A stretch of 64,000 nt of DNA, taken from assembly GCA_029204225.1 (NCBI GenBank), contig CM055104.1:53902965-53966964 (forward strand), read 5' to 3'. The notes below the pieces were generated by a model that ran no database searches, had not been told where the DNA came from, and worked only from the letters and a program-made list of their open reading frames with translations. The first letter of the stretch is position 1. Every line of letters begins with the position of its first letter. The stretch is from Diphasiastrum complanatum. Lineage: Eukaryota > Streptophyta > Lycopodiopsida > Lycopodiales > Lycopodiaceae. Positions 22,790-36,117 of this stretch are shown here, piece by piece. A program made the position numbers and the translations under genes.

Positions 22790-24581
22790 ACCACCTATTG
22801 CACAAGAAATTGGCACACAACAAAGCTTGATCCCAAAATGGTTTGTCAAGATTAGCACTTAACCTCATAGCTTTAGCACTTTCACATAAAGTCCTATTCT
22901 TCCTTTTAGCCACTCCATTTTGGTGTGGGGTCCTTGATGTTGTATACTCCCTCTTGATCCCATGCTCATCACAAAAGGCCTTGAACTTGTTAGATATGTA
23001 CTCACCACTATTGTCACCTCTCAAGCACTTGATTTTTGTGGAAAATTGGTTCTCCCTTGCATTCTTGAACTTGACAAGACATCATACACTTCATCCTTTC
23101 TCTTTAGTAGATAGATCCAACAAAATCTACTAAAGTCATCAATGAATGGTACATACATCTTAGCTCTACTATTGCTAATTGTAGTAAATCCATGAATATC
23201 TGAATGTACAAGTTGAAAAGGCTTTGTAGATCTAGATCTAGTATAAGGTAGTCTATGTGACTTAGACAAAGCACAAGACTCACAAACATTCTTGACATCA
23301 CTTAAGGAACTTGGAAGACCAATCACAACTTTTCATTGCCATTACCTCCAATGACTTGAAGCTGAGGTGTCCCATCCTTTTGTGCCAAACCTCTTGAATA
23401 GAAATTTGCTCCCTTGCAACACATCCAACTTGGTTAGCAATAACACAAGCATCTAGTTTGAACAACTTCCCTTGCCTTTTACCTTTTCCAATCAATACAT
23501 CCTTCCTTTTGATCAAACAAGCATCTCCATCAAACTCCACCTTGAGGCCTTTACTTAGCATTTGGCTCACACTAAGCAGATTCTTGGTAATAGATGGAAT
23601 AAACAAGACATCCTCCAAATGAACATTCCTATTTTTAGAGAGAGAAATAGGATTTGTGCCAATCCCTTTGATTGCATACTCACCATCATTGGCCGTGTAG
23701 ATCACCCTCTTGTCATCTCCATATGCCAACAAAGAAGTGAAGTACTCTTTGTGAAAGATCATGTGTGAACTTGCTCCACTATCAATTCACCAAGGATCTA
23801 GATCTCCATCATTGGCAAGCATACATGAAGACATCACAAAAGCATCATTATTTGCATCTTGAACATCCAAACCATCCTCATCAAGAGTAAGATTACCTTG
23901 TTTGTCTCCTTGATCTCTCTTCTTCTTGTAGCACTCACTTGCAAAGTGTCCTTTGATGCCACAATAGAAGCACTTCAGCTTATTGAACATAGCATCCTCT
24001 TGAAGTGTCGATGTAGATCCACCTCTTGCTTGAAGCCTATATTCCTCATTGATCAGATCTCTTGAAGATCCATCAGACTTGGCAAAGTCTTTTGAAAAGC
24101 AATACTTTGAACAATGTTAGCATGAGCATCCAACAAGCCATTAAGAATTACTTTAATAAGCTCTCCTTCCTTAATGCTTTCATCAATGCAAGCCAACTCA
24201 TCATTCAATGCTTTCATTCTCAAAACAAAAGTACTTGGACTTTCTCCATTCTTTTTCAAACAAGAAAAGATTTGCCTTCTCAGAGTCAACACTCTAGAAG
24301 TAGACTTGGATTCATAAAGCTTCTTCAATGAATTCCAAGCTTCCAAACATGATGTGCACTTACCAGCTTCCTTGAGAAGTTCATTGGTAACATTCATCTT
24401 TATCATGTGTAGAGCCTTCTTGCCCCTCTTGTCATACCTCATTTGATCTTGTTGTGTTGCTGGTCTCTCCTCCAAACCTACAATAATATCCAAAACATCA
24501 TTCATCTCAAGAAGTGACTCCATCCTCACTTTTCACAATGAATAGTTACTTGAGGTAAGCCTATCATTGGCTTCCAACATC
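22790..24581 (-). pseudogene. Ty1/copia gag-protease-integrase polyprotein, 3'-truncated
   Basis: Minus strand from an ATG near 24581: UBN2-type gag with a TGA at 24533-24535, a frameshift near 24060, zinc knuckle CFYCGIKGHFASEC (intact CX2CX4HX4C), and a retropepsin start IDSGASSHM preceded by a TGA near 23787. Next come the GAG-pre-integrase H/C region (HKRMGHLSF ... CESCALSK) and the integrase core with SDIHG and FIDDFSRF. A further frameshift lies near 23040, then RGDNSGEY and HQNGVAKRKNRTL. The third catalytic acid, normally Glu in GVAERKNR, is Lys. Reverse transcriptase and RNase H are missing beyond 22790. Non-functional copy. Confidence 0.9.
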
Positions 24582-25094
24582 AAATGCTTTCAAAAGAAAT
24601 CACCAAGATTTGAAACTATCTCACAAATTCTCTTCTAGCACTTATCTAAGCAAATCAACACATAGAATCAAAGAATCTTGATCAACCTATGATCTATCCT
24701 CAATCTAATGACTTTTGCCACTTCCTAAGATTGAAACACACTCAAATGAAGTCCAGCAACCTCACTATCTAGAGAACTAATCAAAATTAGGGTTTTGACA
24801 AAATCATAGAAAAGTGACTATTCCAAATCTACATGCAAATGCTAAAAATTTGATATGCAATCTATAAGCCACCACTTAGGCTGATCCAATGATCCAAAAA
24901 TCGGCCAAATCCAGTATGTGAATTCAAAAATCGGAATTGATCAAGTATATTGGCCTATATAGTGTTTTGATCTCCAATCTACAAAAGCAAAAAACTCGAT
25001 TTTGGTGTAGAATCCTCTCTAGCATGCTCTAGACTTGATATCTTCACCAAATCATTGATAGATCTAATTTCCTCCTTCATAACCTGAGACACAA
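24582..25094 (-). other. Copia leader, no gene
   Basis: AT-rich untranslated region between primer site and gag. Confidence 0.5.
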
Positions 25095-25106
25095 GCTTTG
25101 ATACCA
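25095..25106 (-). other. Primer-binding site of the copia element
   Basis: Minus strand TGGTATCAAAGC directly after the LTR end, one base off the usual initiator tRNA-Met complement TGGTATCAGAGC. Confidence 0.85.
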
Positions 25107-25600
25107 TGTGAGATATTTTAGATCATTATGACCAATCTACTTGAATGATCTTTAGTTAGAAAGAGAAATACACTACCAATCTCACCAATGTAGAAAAATC
25201 AGCATCTACACATGAAATGAGATGCAAACACCAATAGAACTTGATCAAACTTGAATGAAATGATAAAGTATTGTCGATGTCCGTACAAAACCAGCAAGCT
25301 ACCGTATTTCACATGTGTGGATCCAAAAAATAACAAATATGGATCATTCTACACATAGAATTGCAAGCAATCACCAACATAGTGCACCAACGGATAGTAG
25401 AACCCAAGAGAACCATTTATAAGCATGAAATGAGATAGATAAGAGAGAAGATCACTCTCTCCACGAGTTACATCCTTTTATAGTGGGTCCAAACCCTATT
25501 TGGCCACTTGGCTTTCCGACCAAAATGCTAACCCTACTAATTTTGGGTCTAGATTCAATGTACCCAACTATTCAAATTTGAATCTACTCAAACTCGCATT
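25107..25600 (-). repeat. 5' LTR of the copia element (outer border uncertain)
   Basis: Starts TGTGAGATATT at 25107 on the plus strand. The minus strand has a TATA box (ACTATAAAAGG) at about 25474-25485 and a CACATGTGTGG at about 25310. No 3' partner LTR was found, so the right border is not defined by a repeat or a target duplication. Confidence 0.6.
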
Positions 25601-25983
25601 CTAACTTTCTCATACTTTCAAAAAGTGTTTATTCAAATGAAATCTAGACTAATGAACTTTGAAAAGTCAACCTCTAAGTCTAAAACAAGTTTTGGCCTCA
25701 ATATGTCAAATATGGAAATACAGCAAAATGTGATGAAACTAGTTGAATCTTTCACATTCGCATCATCATGCTTTGTATTACAACTTATGATGCATTATTT
25801 GGTGCTTTGTAGACAAAGATATTGACATTTGAAGTTTTGGTAGTTTTTAAGCTAATTTTTTTTGTAATTTAAGTATAGACGCATTCATAATAGTCATTGT
25901 ATACTCTAAAAACTCATCCAGGTGATCATGATTAGGTTACTCTAAGTCTTCAAAGTTATGCATGATTAAAGTAGTTTTGAGTT

Positions 25984-26059
25984 GTTATAGGCCAGGCATG
26001 AGTACTGTCATAGTTTACTATGTTATAAGCCAGACATGAGTATTGTCATAGTTTACTAT
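25984..26059. repeat. 38-bp tandem duplication
   Basis: GTTATA(G/A)GCCAG(G/A)CATGAGTA starts at 25984 and 26022; the units differ at a few bases. Confidence 0.8.
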
Positions 26060-26434
26060 GTGAAATTATGATTTTTAAGCTCCCGAATGAGTGAATTTTG
26101 TAAACTTTAAAATCAACTAGTTGTTTGTTGATGTTTGCATGATGTGTATGCTTGCATGAATGTTGATTTAGTAGTGAAGAGTGATAGATATGGAAATCTA
26201 TTGAATTAAATCTATTGTATTGTCTCGTGAACTATTAAAGGAAAAAATATTCAATTCACTATTAGAATACCAATGTGAATTATGTTGCATTCATTTTCAA
26301 AGCTATTCCATATTATCATTGGTTATTTTGAAGCTGTCTTGAAATTGTGAAATGGCCTTATCGAATTTTATGAAATTTGATCTAATTGGGGGTCATGGTT
26401 ACTTCTCATGAAAGTTGAAGGGATAGATGTATCT

Positions 26435-26544
26435 ATTAAGACTTGACAACCTAATGTATCTAGGTAATCAATATTGATGGATAACCAATATTAAGACTTG
26501 ACAACCTAATATATCTAGGTAATCAATATTGATGGATAACCAAC
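26435..26544. repeat. 55-bp tandem duplication
   Basis: ATTAAGACTTGACAACCTAAT starts at 26435 and 26490. The two units are nearly identical, so the duplication is recent compared with its surroundings. Confidence 0.88.
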
Positions 26545-27795
26545 AACTTTGAGTGGTGTGCCTGCAATAGACATGCCCACATATTTCTAGATTTGCCAAA
26601 AATTGTGTGTGTCACTTAATGAAATGAACACCCAGTTGAATTTACAAGATCAACAAATGGAAGTACTTCATAGAGGAATGACTAATTCCACTCATAGATG
26701 AGAGGAGTTTGGTACATTCAAAAAAATAATTCATGTGCATCATCATGTACACATTGCACAAAGAGTAGTATCCAAATTGATTAGGAGAAAGAAGGATTGG
26801 AAAGTTTTCTTGGCAATGATAGACTATCAATACATTTTTGAGTTGTAATGGATGTATCATGTAGTTTTAAAATTTTCATCACTAATGCAAATCTAACTTA
26901 GCCAAGATGAATACTCTTTAGCATCATAAGGGATATGACAAAAGTACAAGTGGAAGCAACTTTATACTTGAGCTTGAAAAGTATGTAAAGTTGTACTTGA
27001 GCTTGAAAAGTATATAGCTCGTGAGGAACCCAACGATAGAAAACAAAATTCAAAGGCAAGAAGGTAGAGAGAAAACAAGGTACATACCAAGTAAAAGTTA
27101 ATCTTTAGTAAGCACAAGAATGTTAGAAAACCAAATAGAAGAATACAAGTAGTAAGAGTGTAGCCTACATGCTAAATTTGACCCAAAGGACTTTGGCCTA
27201 CAATCAAGGTATATAGATGAAGTAAAGAGAGTAAAAAAGACAAAGGGATAAAATAAGAGCATTGAAGGAAACAATGAGGCTTATTAATGAAGAAAGTTGT
27301 TGATGTGGGCCAAACACCAAAATCCAATCATAATTAGGAAGCTCTCATTTTGAAATCAAGAACATGAAACATTTACATATGATAAATTGAATTTAACATT
27401 CTCAAACATTGAATATATTGCCTCGAACTCACAAGTGATTTCAAGGAAGAAATTCTATAATCTCTCAACACTCACGTGTGACACTCATGCATATTCATTG
27501 CAAAGTATTAATTACAAAGTTCTTGGAAAACTATGGTATGCTTTACGATGCTAAGAAAATGACCATGTCAGGAATTAATTGCAAAACTTCAAAGACTAGA
27601 GAGATTGATCAATGTGATAGCTTGCTAATTATCCTAAACATAGCTTGTGAGAACTCCATGACTTGATTGGAGATTGAATATTTATTTGAAAACATTTGGT
27701 AATGTGCAATCATATATCTTGTTATAACTAAATTTGTTAGGACACGATCTAGGTTGTTGCCAAGAGATGAGCCAATTCGGCATAACTTTGCCACT

Positions 27796-27965
27796 TTAAA
27801 ATGAGCATCTTTTGATGCACATTAAAATATAAGTTTGTTTTCTAAAGATTTTTTTTAAAATATGAATGTGTTCTTTCTACTTTAAATGACCATCTTTTAA
27901 TGTGTGTTAACATATTATTTTGTTTTCCATAAAGGTTTTGAAAATATGAATGTGTTCTTTCTTGC
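27796..27965. repeat. Diverged two-copy repeat, about 85 bp
   Basis: Both halves contain ACTTTAAA, CATCTTTT(G/A)ATG and AAAATATGAATGTGTTCTTTCT, in the same order. Confidence 0.6.
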
Positions 27966-30900
27966 AACTGCCATTGCCCATATGTTATGAGTAGATCAAT
28001 TCCCTTGATATTGTAATATTCTTTTGAAAAGTTCTTCAAGTGCCAATATCCAAGCTTGTTTCATTTGCTTAACTTGCATAATTCTTTTAGCTAGAAGTTG
28101 TGTCAATCTTACTAGCAACTAGTGTATACCCAAAATTCATTTGCCTTTGGGAAGCAAACTTTTCCCAAGATATCAATCTAAGATTTCTCCCCTAGAATAA
28201 CTTAGTAAAGATTATTGAAAGGCCCTTCATGGAAGATGTGACTCGTCTCCAACAAGACATTTAAGAGATTAATAACATTTTTTTGCAAAAAATTCACTTC
28301 ATGTTTGCAAATGTGTCTTTTATGATTATTAACAAGAGTGGAAGAATCATTGTAAACATGATAAACGATGTTGGAATTGAGAGTACTCATAATAATGGAT
28401 GGAATGGCAATATCATACAATAGTAAACGACGCTTTTTTAAAATTTCTTTCAATTTTCAAACAACGTGTACTACAAAATGTTCCTTTCAATGTTGATGAA
28501 AAAGGCACAAGATTCAAGGTGGTTCATATCACAATGTAGGATTTATACAACTAGTTAGTCCATTTCTAGTTTTGTTCCTTGTCCACAAAAATGATTCATT
28601 AAGTTTGCATGAAATGCCTCAAAATGAAACAAGGCCTTTTTTGGCAATTTGTATGGTTTTGGTTTCCCTTGTCCACTTGCATGCATATAGATTAATAAAT
28701 AAGTCACACATGTAGACTTCAATGTCCACAAGTTATGGATAATCTAGCATCATGTAGCTTTAAAGTCGTGACGGTATGACAAGTCTTATATGTTTTTTAG
28801 AATGTGAAATCCAACAATAATTCATGGAGCTCCAAAGTGCTCTCCTCATCTTGAGTTCAAGATCTTGCCTAACATTTGAAAAATTGAGCTCTTGCAACCT
28901 ATTCTTATGCTTTGAACATAACATGCAACATTGTACATACAATAGCCAAAGTGCAAATAAAGAAGATCCAACACTATCTACAAAGATGTGCATGAATACA
29001 ATAATTAGCTTTACTAGTCTCTTAACTCAAATTCATCTCCATCTCTTCAACGAATGCTTAAATAACAAAAAATATATTTAAAATGTACATGTGCAAGTAT
29101 TAAATATAATACAAAATCATATAATAATCTCCATTTAAGATCACTGGATGTATATCAATGAGCTAAGCATAAAATGAAACCACAAACGCTTCTCTTGAAT
29201 TGCATTTGACTCTCCTACAAAGAAGTCAAAGCACCAAAAAAATCGATTGTGGAGTTACTCTAATGACTATCCTAAAATCCCTCAATAGAAAATCATCATA
29301 AGCTAAAAAATAGGGCTAGAACATGTTGAACATCGATTGGGTCTCAAGAGCGTATGTGCCCTATCACCTAGGCTTGACCCAACCACCCTAAAGCTTCTCC
29401 ATCAAAAAAGTCAAGAGGGACCATTGCTCTAACTCACTTAAGACCTCATGAATAATAATGTTCAAAGAGATTAAAATGAATAAAAGCCCCCATCATGTAT
29501 GTATTGGTTCTAATTAGATGTTTGTACCTCTTTTGATTTGTCCTTTGCCTACTAGGAATTCAATGATTTGTCCCTTGCCTACTAGGAGTTCAAGAACATT
29601 AAAAAAAGAATGGATGCAAACTTGGATGTTTGAAGGCCTTTTCTACAAGGCTTTACACCTCATGATCTAAGTGGGGGAGAAAAGTGGAAAAATGGCTCAA
29701 TTCTCAATGTTCATCAAATAAGATCTAAATCTTGAAAGGACTTGGCACACCAAGATTGTTTGTGTGATCATGGCATAATCATAATGCCTAAAGTCATATG
29801 GCGGTGGCGCTCGTCAACGCTCTATTGAATTGAGTAAAAGGAGCTAATAATAATTATGGCAACAATGCAAATATCATTATGAATTTGTATTGTGGGTACA
29901 TGATTAGCAAGCTGTGAATGCCCATAGAGGAATCGAGTAGTCAATATGGAAAAAAACCTCCATTCTAGATATACAAATGTGTCAAATTGGGCATATGATA
30001 CACACATTTCTAATAGCTCAAGAAGATTTTGTGTTCAAAACAAATAAAATCCAATAGGAGAGAATGGTGCAAAAGATGCAATATCACTTCATTATAGCCC
30101 TTACATTTTAGAATTAAAAAATAACTCAGCATCTTAGTATCTAGTTAACCTGTAAACCAATCACGTAGTTACCTTAAAAGAGACCCAAAATGATTCTTTA
30201 AAGCTAACAAGTCCTTTAGAGCACACTTAAGCAATTAAATTTATCACTCGTCATCAAATGCTTCCATGGTTAGTGCCACCAATATCAAAATTGCAAGTAC
30301 ACGACACAAAAATGCTTATGCATTAGCTTTTATGAATTCAGATAACGAGCAATGGTGTGTCTTTTTATGGCTTCTCTAGAGTATGAACAAAAAATTCTAT
30401 AGAGCATCACATAAGCAATATTGGACATATAATTGATTAGCATGTGACAATCTCCAACTAAGATCGTTGTACACTCAACAATAAATTGAGCATAAAGTAG
30501 ATTGCATGGGAGTGTTTATCTCAAAAGCCTAGTAGATACCTACATAGAACTTAAAGAAACCCAATCAATCAACTATAGAATGCCTAGGATTAATCTACTT
30601 ATAGTGTTTTGTAGGCTTTAGGAAAATATTAAAAGCATCAAAATAAGCATACAACACCCAACGAAATCGTGCATCCAACCATTTTGAAATATGGCACATA
30701 ATGTCTAGTCTTATTCAATAACCCATAAGACTAGGCCCAATGGACCCAACTTAGTGAGTCAACTTAGTGAGTCAAGCAAATAATTCTATGTTACAGGCCC
30801 AAATTAAAAAGACCCCAAGAATAAGGCCCTAAGCACATGTCCATAACCCACTTTGAGTCTCCTATTGATATAAACATTACCCCCAATGTGGGAGAATGTG

Positions 30901-31925
30901 TAAAGGGTTATAAATCCTAATAAACATGTTAGATTTCACATAACATGTATGTGCTGGAATGAGCACAAAGCCAAAATCTGCATGGGATGAATTTGGTGTT
31001 ACCAAGTGCTTGAGCTTCGTCCTGTAACCAAGAGAACAATCAACCATTTTAAATGTTTCAGTTTCAAATGTTGCACAAGTCTTTTTTGAGTTTTTCAAAA
31101 AAATCTTCTACCCTATGCACATGTTAATTCAAGTGGTAGGGGGCCAAATAGATCAAAACATTGGATGAATGAGCAGGCAAAAGCAAAATAAACCATCAAT
31201 CAATCTACTGTGAGACTTGAGTACCAAAAGCAATCATCTTTCATGAAAAAGAAACCTTCCACTCATCATATTACATTTTATGATTCATGAACACGTTACA
31301 CTATTGTAGTGGACAATAAGAACCAACATACATGCACCAAATACCAGATAATAAATAAGGCATGTTGGAAATAAAGCTAGTATTTTGAGATCAACAAATA
31401 ATTGTGTTAGAAAGTACTAGCTCAATTCTCAAAGTAGACCTAATATTTCATCTACAATAACATAGATAGCTTATGAGTCCCATGGAAAAGTGTAGCTTGG
31501 TTTACGAGTATCAATTGGTATGCCAAAAAATCAGTTATCACATTATATAGTGCATTGACCTACTATGCAAAAAAGAGCTGTCTTGCCACTACTAGCGAGT
31601 ATCAAATAGCATTTCCATGCAACCCATGAAAGGCATGGTATTATAGCCTATGCAAGGGCCCAAGCTATGCAATTGTAATAAACCCCTTGCCACCAATAAT
31701 GTCCTTAGTAATTTGCCATGCAATTTATTGTCGTAGTGCCATACAATACGAGACATGCACATCATGCCTCATGCATAGCTCAAAGTACTTGTGCGATAAT
31801 TTTGGCTATCCACATTATGACCGAATGTAGCTAACCTACCTAAGGCTCGACTAACATGTAGGTAGGTGAAACCTAAGCATCTTATGCAGGCTTGAGATAT
31901 GAGTAGTTTATCTTCTTCTTTCAAA

Positions 31926-32080
31926 ACTTTGATGACCAAACAATAGTTTAAGATTGATCATTTTCAGATTCTTTGCATAGATCTTCTATTAATGTCTTGC
32001 TAGTATCCATAATGACAAGATCATCAAGATACAAAACTACAAAAAATATGTATAGTCATTGCCTCTTTATGTAAAAGTTA
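31926..32080 (-). pseudogene. Copia reverse transcriptase remnant
   Basis: The minus strand reads VVLYLDDLVIMDTSKTLIEDL, the palm motif of copia reverse transcriptase, here YLDD in place of YVDD. A degenerate ANFYIK-like stretch precedes it, with a stop between. About 50 residues survive. Confidence 0.7.
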
Positions 32081-33315
32081 GCCTGCGACTCACTTTTCTC
32101 AGAGCTAATTTTCCTAATCTATCCATTAATCCCACTATATTGTGTCCCATACTTAATGCTTGAACTTGGGCATATGAACAAATGCTATGAATAATCCACA
32201 CATTTCTACAAGAGATGTTCTTCATTGAGACATGGAATATTAGCAATGTAGGGCCTTGCAAAAAGGAAGTGACGTGTGTCACTTAAGGGCGTCCACAGGT
32301 GCTAAAAAACCAGCAACGAGAAAGAGGTGAAAAAATGAAGTAATGCCTCTCAAAAGTATGCCTTCAAAAAGTGGCACCAAGTTGCAATAAACGTTGTTCA
32401 ATGGTGTGGTAAAAAACAGAAATATCTATGAAAAAATAACCACCAAAACGTCCTCCAAATAAGGTGCCAACTGTCATTAAGTGGTGTCCACCACCTCTAA
32501 TTGCTAGAAAAGGTAGATGGTAGCACAAGAGACTACCAAATAATGTACAAAAGGAAAACTATCAAAGGATCTAATGCTGGGAACCAAAAAGAGAAACCCC
32601 AAGCAAAACTGCTGCCAAAATGATGGACGCTAGCCAAGATCCTGTCCAAAAAAATGGGCAATACACAAATTTGAGCGAAGGAGATGAAGCGCCAACTTTC
32701 TTCAAGCAAATTGTCAATGAGTCTTCTCACGAAACTGCTTCAATAACAAGTTACGAACACAATCACAAATTTTGATATCAATAAAGCATAAAAACCTGTT
32801 CTTAGAGAACCCTACAAACTATCATCGAAAAAAGATAAATGGGTTGAAAGGAACTTATTGAGTATCTTGAAAAGGGTGTTAGGTTCAATCTTGTAATTCT
32901 CCTTATGATGCACCTGTTTCATTGGCAAGTGAGAAGGATGGGTCCTTTTGATTTTATGTGGTTGATATGGTGAGGATACTTCTCTGAGATAAACAATGCA
33001 CATGGAAAAGCATGCTAGGCCTGCCAATGGATATATATGGAGGACACTTTTCCAAAGATGAACCACAATTACAAATTGGACCAAGGACATAAGCTAGGAC
33101 AACAATTTCTCCTCTAGTGATGGATGTGTGCAAGACTCGAGGCGGGTGCAAAGAGTGTTTCCAAGTTGATATAATGAACTAATGTTTTCATGAATTGCGA
33201 TTCGAATGTTGAATCATGATTTGTTCGTATGAACCGGACAATTTCGGTTCCAGTTTGAACCAGACTGTTACCAATTTTTCCCGAGGCCCAATTCTGTCCA
33301 TTCCAAGCTCGAGAG

Positions 33316-33317
<2 letters not shown>
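32081..33317. other. No gene recognised
   Basis: Short frames only. A segment at 33220-33280 with GAACCGG, CGGTTCCAG and TTTGAACC resembles phrases near the (TA)n at 51.6 kb and the inverted repeat at 63.1 kb. I cannot define an element. Confidence 0.35.

Positions 33318-33368
<51 letters not shown>
33318..33368. repeat. (GA)n microsatellite
   Basis: Pure GA tract of about 50 bp. Confidence 0.97.
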
Positions 33369-33370
<2 letters not shown>

Positions 33371-33479
33371 ACATGCTATGGGTTAGGCAGGTTTTCGGGC
33401 CCATTATTCTACTACAAATCACATCTTCACGTTACGGGCCCAAAGGCGGAGACTAGGAGACTACATGCCACTGACATCA

Positions 33480-35030
33480 TTTTGGCTGTGATGGCTCTTT
33501 ATGAGCGCGTCCTGGGATGTTTCCAGCATAGTAGTGGCATCTCTGATCATATTTAAAGGACTATTGGGCTGAAGCAGGGTTGCTCCCTTTCACCGGTCCT
33601 CTTTGGCCTATATATTGATGAGTTGGAGAGGGTCATTACACAGGGTGGTGGTATTAGTTGTAGGCTTAAGGATATCTTGATTGCTATCCTTCTTTATGTC
33701 AATGACGTGGTACTAGTCTCATCGACCAGAGAGGGCATACAACAACAGTTGGATTGCTTACAGGAGTTCTATACCAGATGGGGCCTAGGGGTGAACATTT
33801 GGAAGACCAAAGTTATGGTCTTCAACACTTCTCGAGCATTCATGCAGCGACAGGACCTCACTTTTGATGGATAGGTTCCAGAGGTGGTCCCTTCTTATAC
33901 CCCTTCTTATACGTACCTGGGGATCTTTTTCTTGGGTCCTACTTTCAATATGAGATAGGCCGCTACCACTCAACTGGGGAAGGGACATGCCTCCCTTGTT
34001 CAGCTAGAGCGGCTTTGTTTTTGGAAGTCCATGCTCGTAGTAAGTGTCGCCTCTTTGATACCATTGTCACCCCCACGGCTCTATATGCGGCAGAGGCATG
34101 GTGTACGGGTCTCCCCTCTTCACACTGGGCCAGTCTTTCACAATTACAGACCACCATGTTAGCTCGGTTGATCCGAGCGAAGCCTTCTGTTCCACATGAG
34201 ATTCTTTTGGATGAGTTTGCAGTTCCACCTATACACATTGAGGCAGCTCTCCAGCTCATCACCTATATTCAAAGAGTACAGGCATTACCAGAGATAGACA
34301 AACAATACACACAGCTTGCACTATCCTCCTCACATTATCTTCATGATGAGGGCTATAGATTATCATGGTTCTCTCAAGCATCTCACCTCCTACTTGAGTC
34401 GTGTGGTATCTCCATTATGGAGCTTCCCTCAGGCACTCACCAGTATATTAGACGATTTCTCTATTGAGCATATCTGGAGTGGACTTGGAGTCGCCAGTTA
34501 GGGGTTAAGCTTGCTTTCTATCGGACCCATTTTCTTGAGCTAGATGCAGCAGAAATTCCAATCCTGCCACGTTACTTGGATTCAGAACTCTCACATTGCC
34601 TCAGATTCACACTGGGATAGCTCAAAGTGTCTTCGCACCAGCTAGCAGTTGAGATTGGGAGGTTCCACAGTATTCCTAGAGATGAGCGGATTTGCCAGTT
34701 ATGCTCTCTAGGTGAGGTGGAGTCTGAGGCAAATTTTATCTTTAGATGCCCTGTATACTATGAGATCAGAGGGAGATATCATTGTTTGTTACGAGACATG
34801 CCCACCACTTTACGATCTTTCATAGCCTACGAGGACCCCTGGTGGGTCGTTCTTATGGTATGAGAGATGTTCATATTGCGGCGGGATCTATGCTGGACAT
34901 CTCAACATTTTACCTCTCAGCCATTGATTACCTCTTTCTTTACTAGGCGGAGATCACGAGACATAGTGCCTGATGATGATGATGATTATGACGATGACGA
35001 GGACGATGGCAGCTTACATACTCACAGGGA
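33480..35030 (+). pseudogene. LINE (non-LTR) reverse transcriptase, C-terminal half
   Basis: Plus strand: MALYERVLGCFQ, a stop near 33557, then GLKQGCSLSPVLFGLYIDEL (RT motif), and YVNDVVLVSS where the catalytic YADD box should be. The first catalytic Asp is therefore Asn. Several frameshifts and stops follow. Downstream at 34670-34790 a zinc-binding zf-RVT-like segment reads RICQLCSLGEVESEANFIFR with a later Cys. An Asp-rich run lies at 34970-35005. This is the end of a LINE ORF2. No endonuclease domain precedes it; the start is replaced by GA repeat and unrelated sequence. Inactive. Confidence 0.82.
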
Positions 35031-35374
35031 TCAGAGACAGTGTAGTACCCACCATCACTTTACTGCCAGGATCACCAGACCTCCTATGCAGAGACACATA
35101 CTCATAGATGACGTCAGCAGACTCCAGCGCTTCCCCATGTTGCAGCTCGCATGACATCTTTCTATAGCATCAGCACAGACATGACATCATGACATGGATA
35201 CATTTATTATGCACACACACTCTCATTTTCACATTTATCTTAGTTTGTACTAGATGTTTCTTTATTACAGCTTCGGAGATGTTTTATGCGCTCCCATTGT
35301 TATCACATACTTGACATGGACTTCATTAGTCTTATATGCCTTTTGGCATGGAAAAGACATTGACAAAGCGTCCG

Positions 35375-35385
<11 letters not shown>

Positions 35386-35415
<30 letters not shown>
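35386..35415. repeat. (CT)n microsatellite
   Basis: Short pure CT tract. Confidence 0.95.
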
Positions 35416-35417
<2 letters not shown>

Positions 35418-35494
35418 CATCGCTGGTGAGATTTGAGCTCGTTGGAGGCCATCGCTGGTGACCCAATGCTGTTTCTGAGGCGTCGGAGAAGCGA

Positions 35495-35863
35495 ATGAAT
35501 CGCACTGCTTCAGAATGGGCGTTTCAGGAGTTTCTTAAATTGTATACAGCTTCTTTGACTTCTACGGTCAGTGGCCAGAGTGTGAAGAATAGAGTGGATG
35601 AGGGGACGGAAGAGGATGCAGATTGCTTGCCACAGCAGCCAACACAGTTGCAAACTGCACAAAGATTTTTGAGCACTGATCGGCAGCCAAAATCGTTAGC
35701 GATTGTGCAGGAAATAGACACGGATCCTGACAATACATCCCGATCTGGAAGTGCAATTAAGGCTTCCGTACACCAGGAAGTGGACGGTACATTGAATCCT
35801 CTGTTTGCAGCTGTCGCTTTGACTCGGTTGGTGGTGCCCAGATTTTTAATCTCCTTTTAAGTG
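35495..35863 (+). pseudogene. Possible bZIP transcription factor first-exon fragment
   Basis: A 121-aa plus-strand frame starts MNRTASEWAFQEFLK and ends NPLFAAVALTRLVVPRF. Group C (Opaque-2-like) plant bZIP proteins carry a SEWxFExFL-type motif at the N-terminus and an AxVxLR motif near the end of the first exon, in this order and roughly this spacing. The basic-leucine zipper itself is absent. The ORF sits between CATCGCTGGTGA repeats that also occur at 35.9-36.1 kb, so it may be a captured exon inside a mobile element. The assignment rests on two short motifs. Confidence 0.4.
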
Positions 35864-35899
35864 GGCCCTTGACAAGTATTGAGGTTACACATTACCATC

Positions 35900-36075
35900 A
35901 CTGAGCCAGGAGGTCTGAGCCATTGCTGGTCTGAGCCATCTGAGAGCCATCGCTGTGGGTTTGAGCCAGGAGGGAGGCATCGCTGGTCTGAGCCATCTGG
36001 CCATCGCTGTCTCGGCCAGGAGGTCTGAGCCATCGCTGGTCTGACCATCTGAGCCATCGCTGTAAATCTGAGCAC
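35900..36075. repeat. GAGCCATCGCTGGTCTGAGCCATCTG minisatellite-like region
   Basis: At least six irregular repeats of GAGCCATCGCTG / GGTCTGAGCCATC upstream of the ORF1p-like frame. Two more CATCGCTGGTGA copies lie at 35420-35460. It may be the 5' untranslated part of the LINE unit. Confidence 0.7.
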
Positions 36076-36117
36076 TCACTGGAGGTCTCCTCAGGTCTGA
36101 ACTTTCCTCTATCCACT

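Larger units (their letters stand above)
25601..31925. other. AT-rich region, no gene recognised
   Basis: More than 6 kb with only short frames and no domain I can defend on either strand. Local duplications are listed separately. The composition and the RT remnant at its right edge suggest old, heavily mutated retrotransposon sequence. Confidence 0.4.

Noticed and set aside
31500-31620. Plus-strand phrase resembling copia RNase H (ISWYAKKS ... YYAKKSCLATTSEY)
   Set aside because: Too short and degenerate, and on the opposite strand to the RT remnant at 31.93-32.08 kb. I could not separate it from chance.
34867-35154. Asp-rich 95-aa frame as a separate acidic protein
   Set aside because: It continues the LINE ORF2 remnant after the zinc-binding segment. 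The Asp run is a GAT/GAC repeat.
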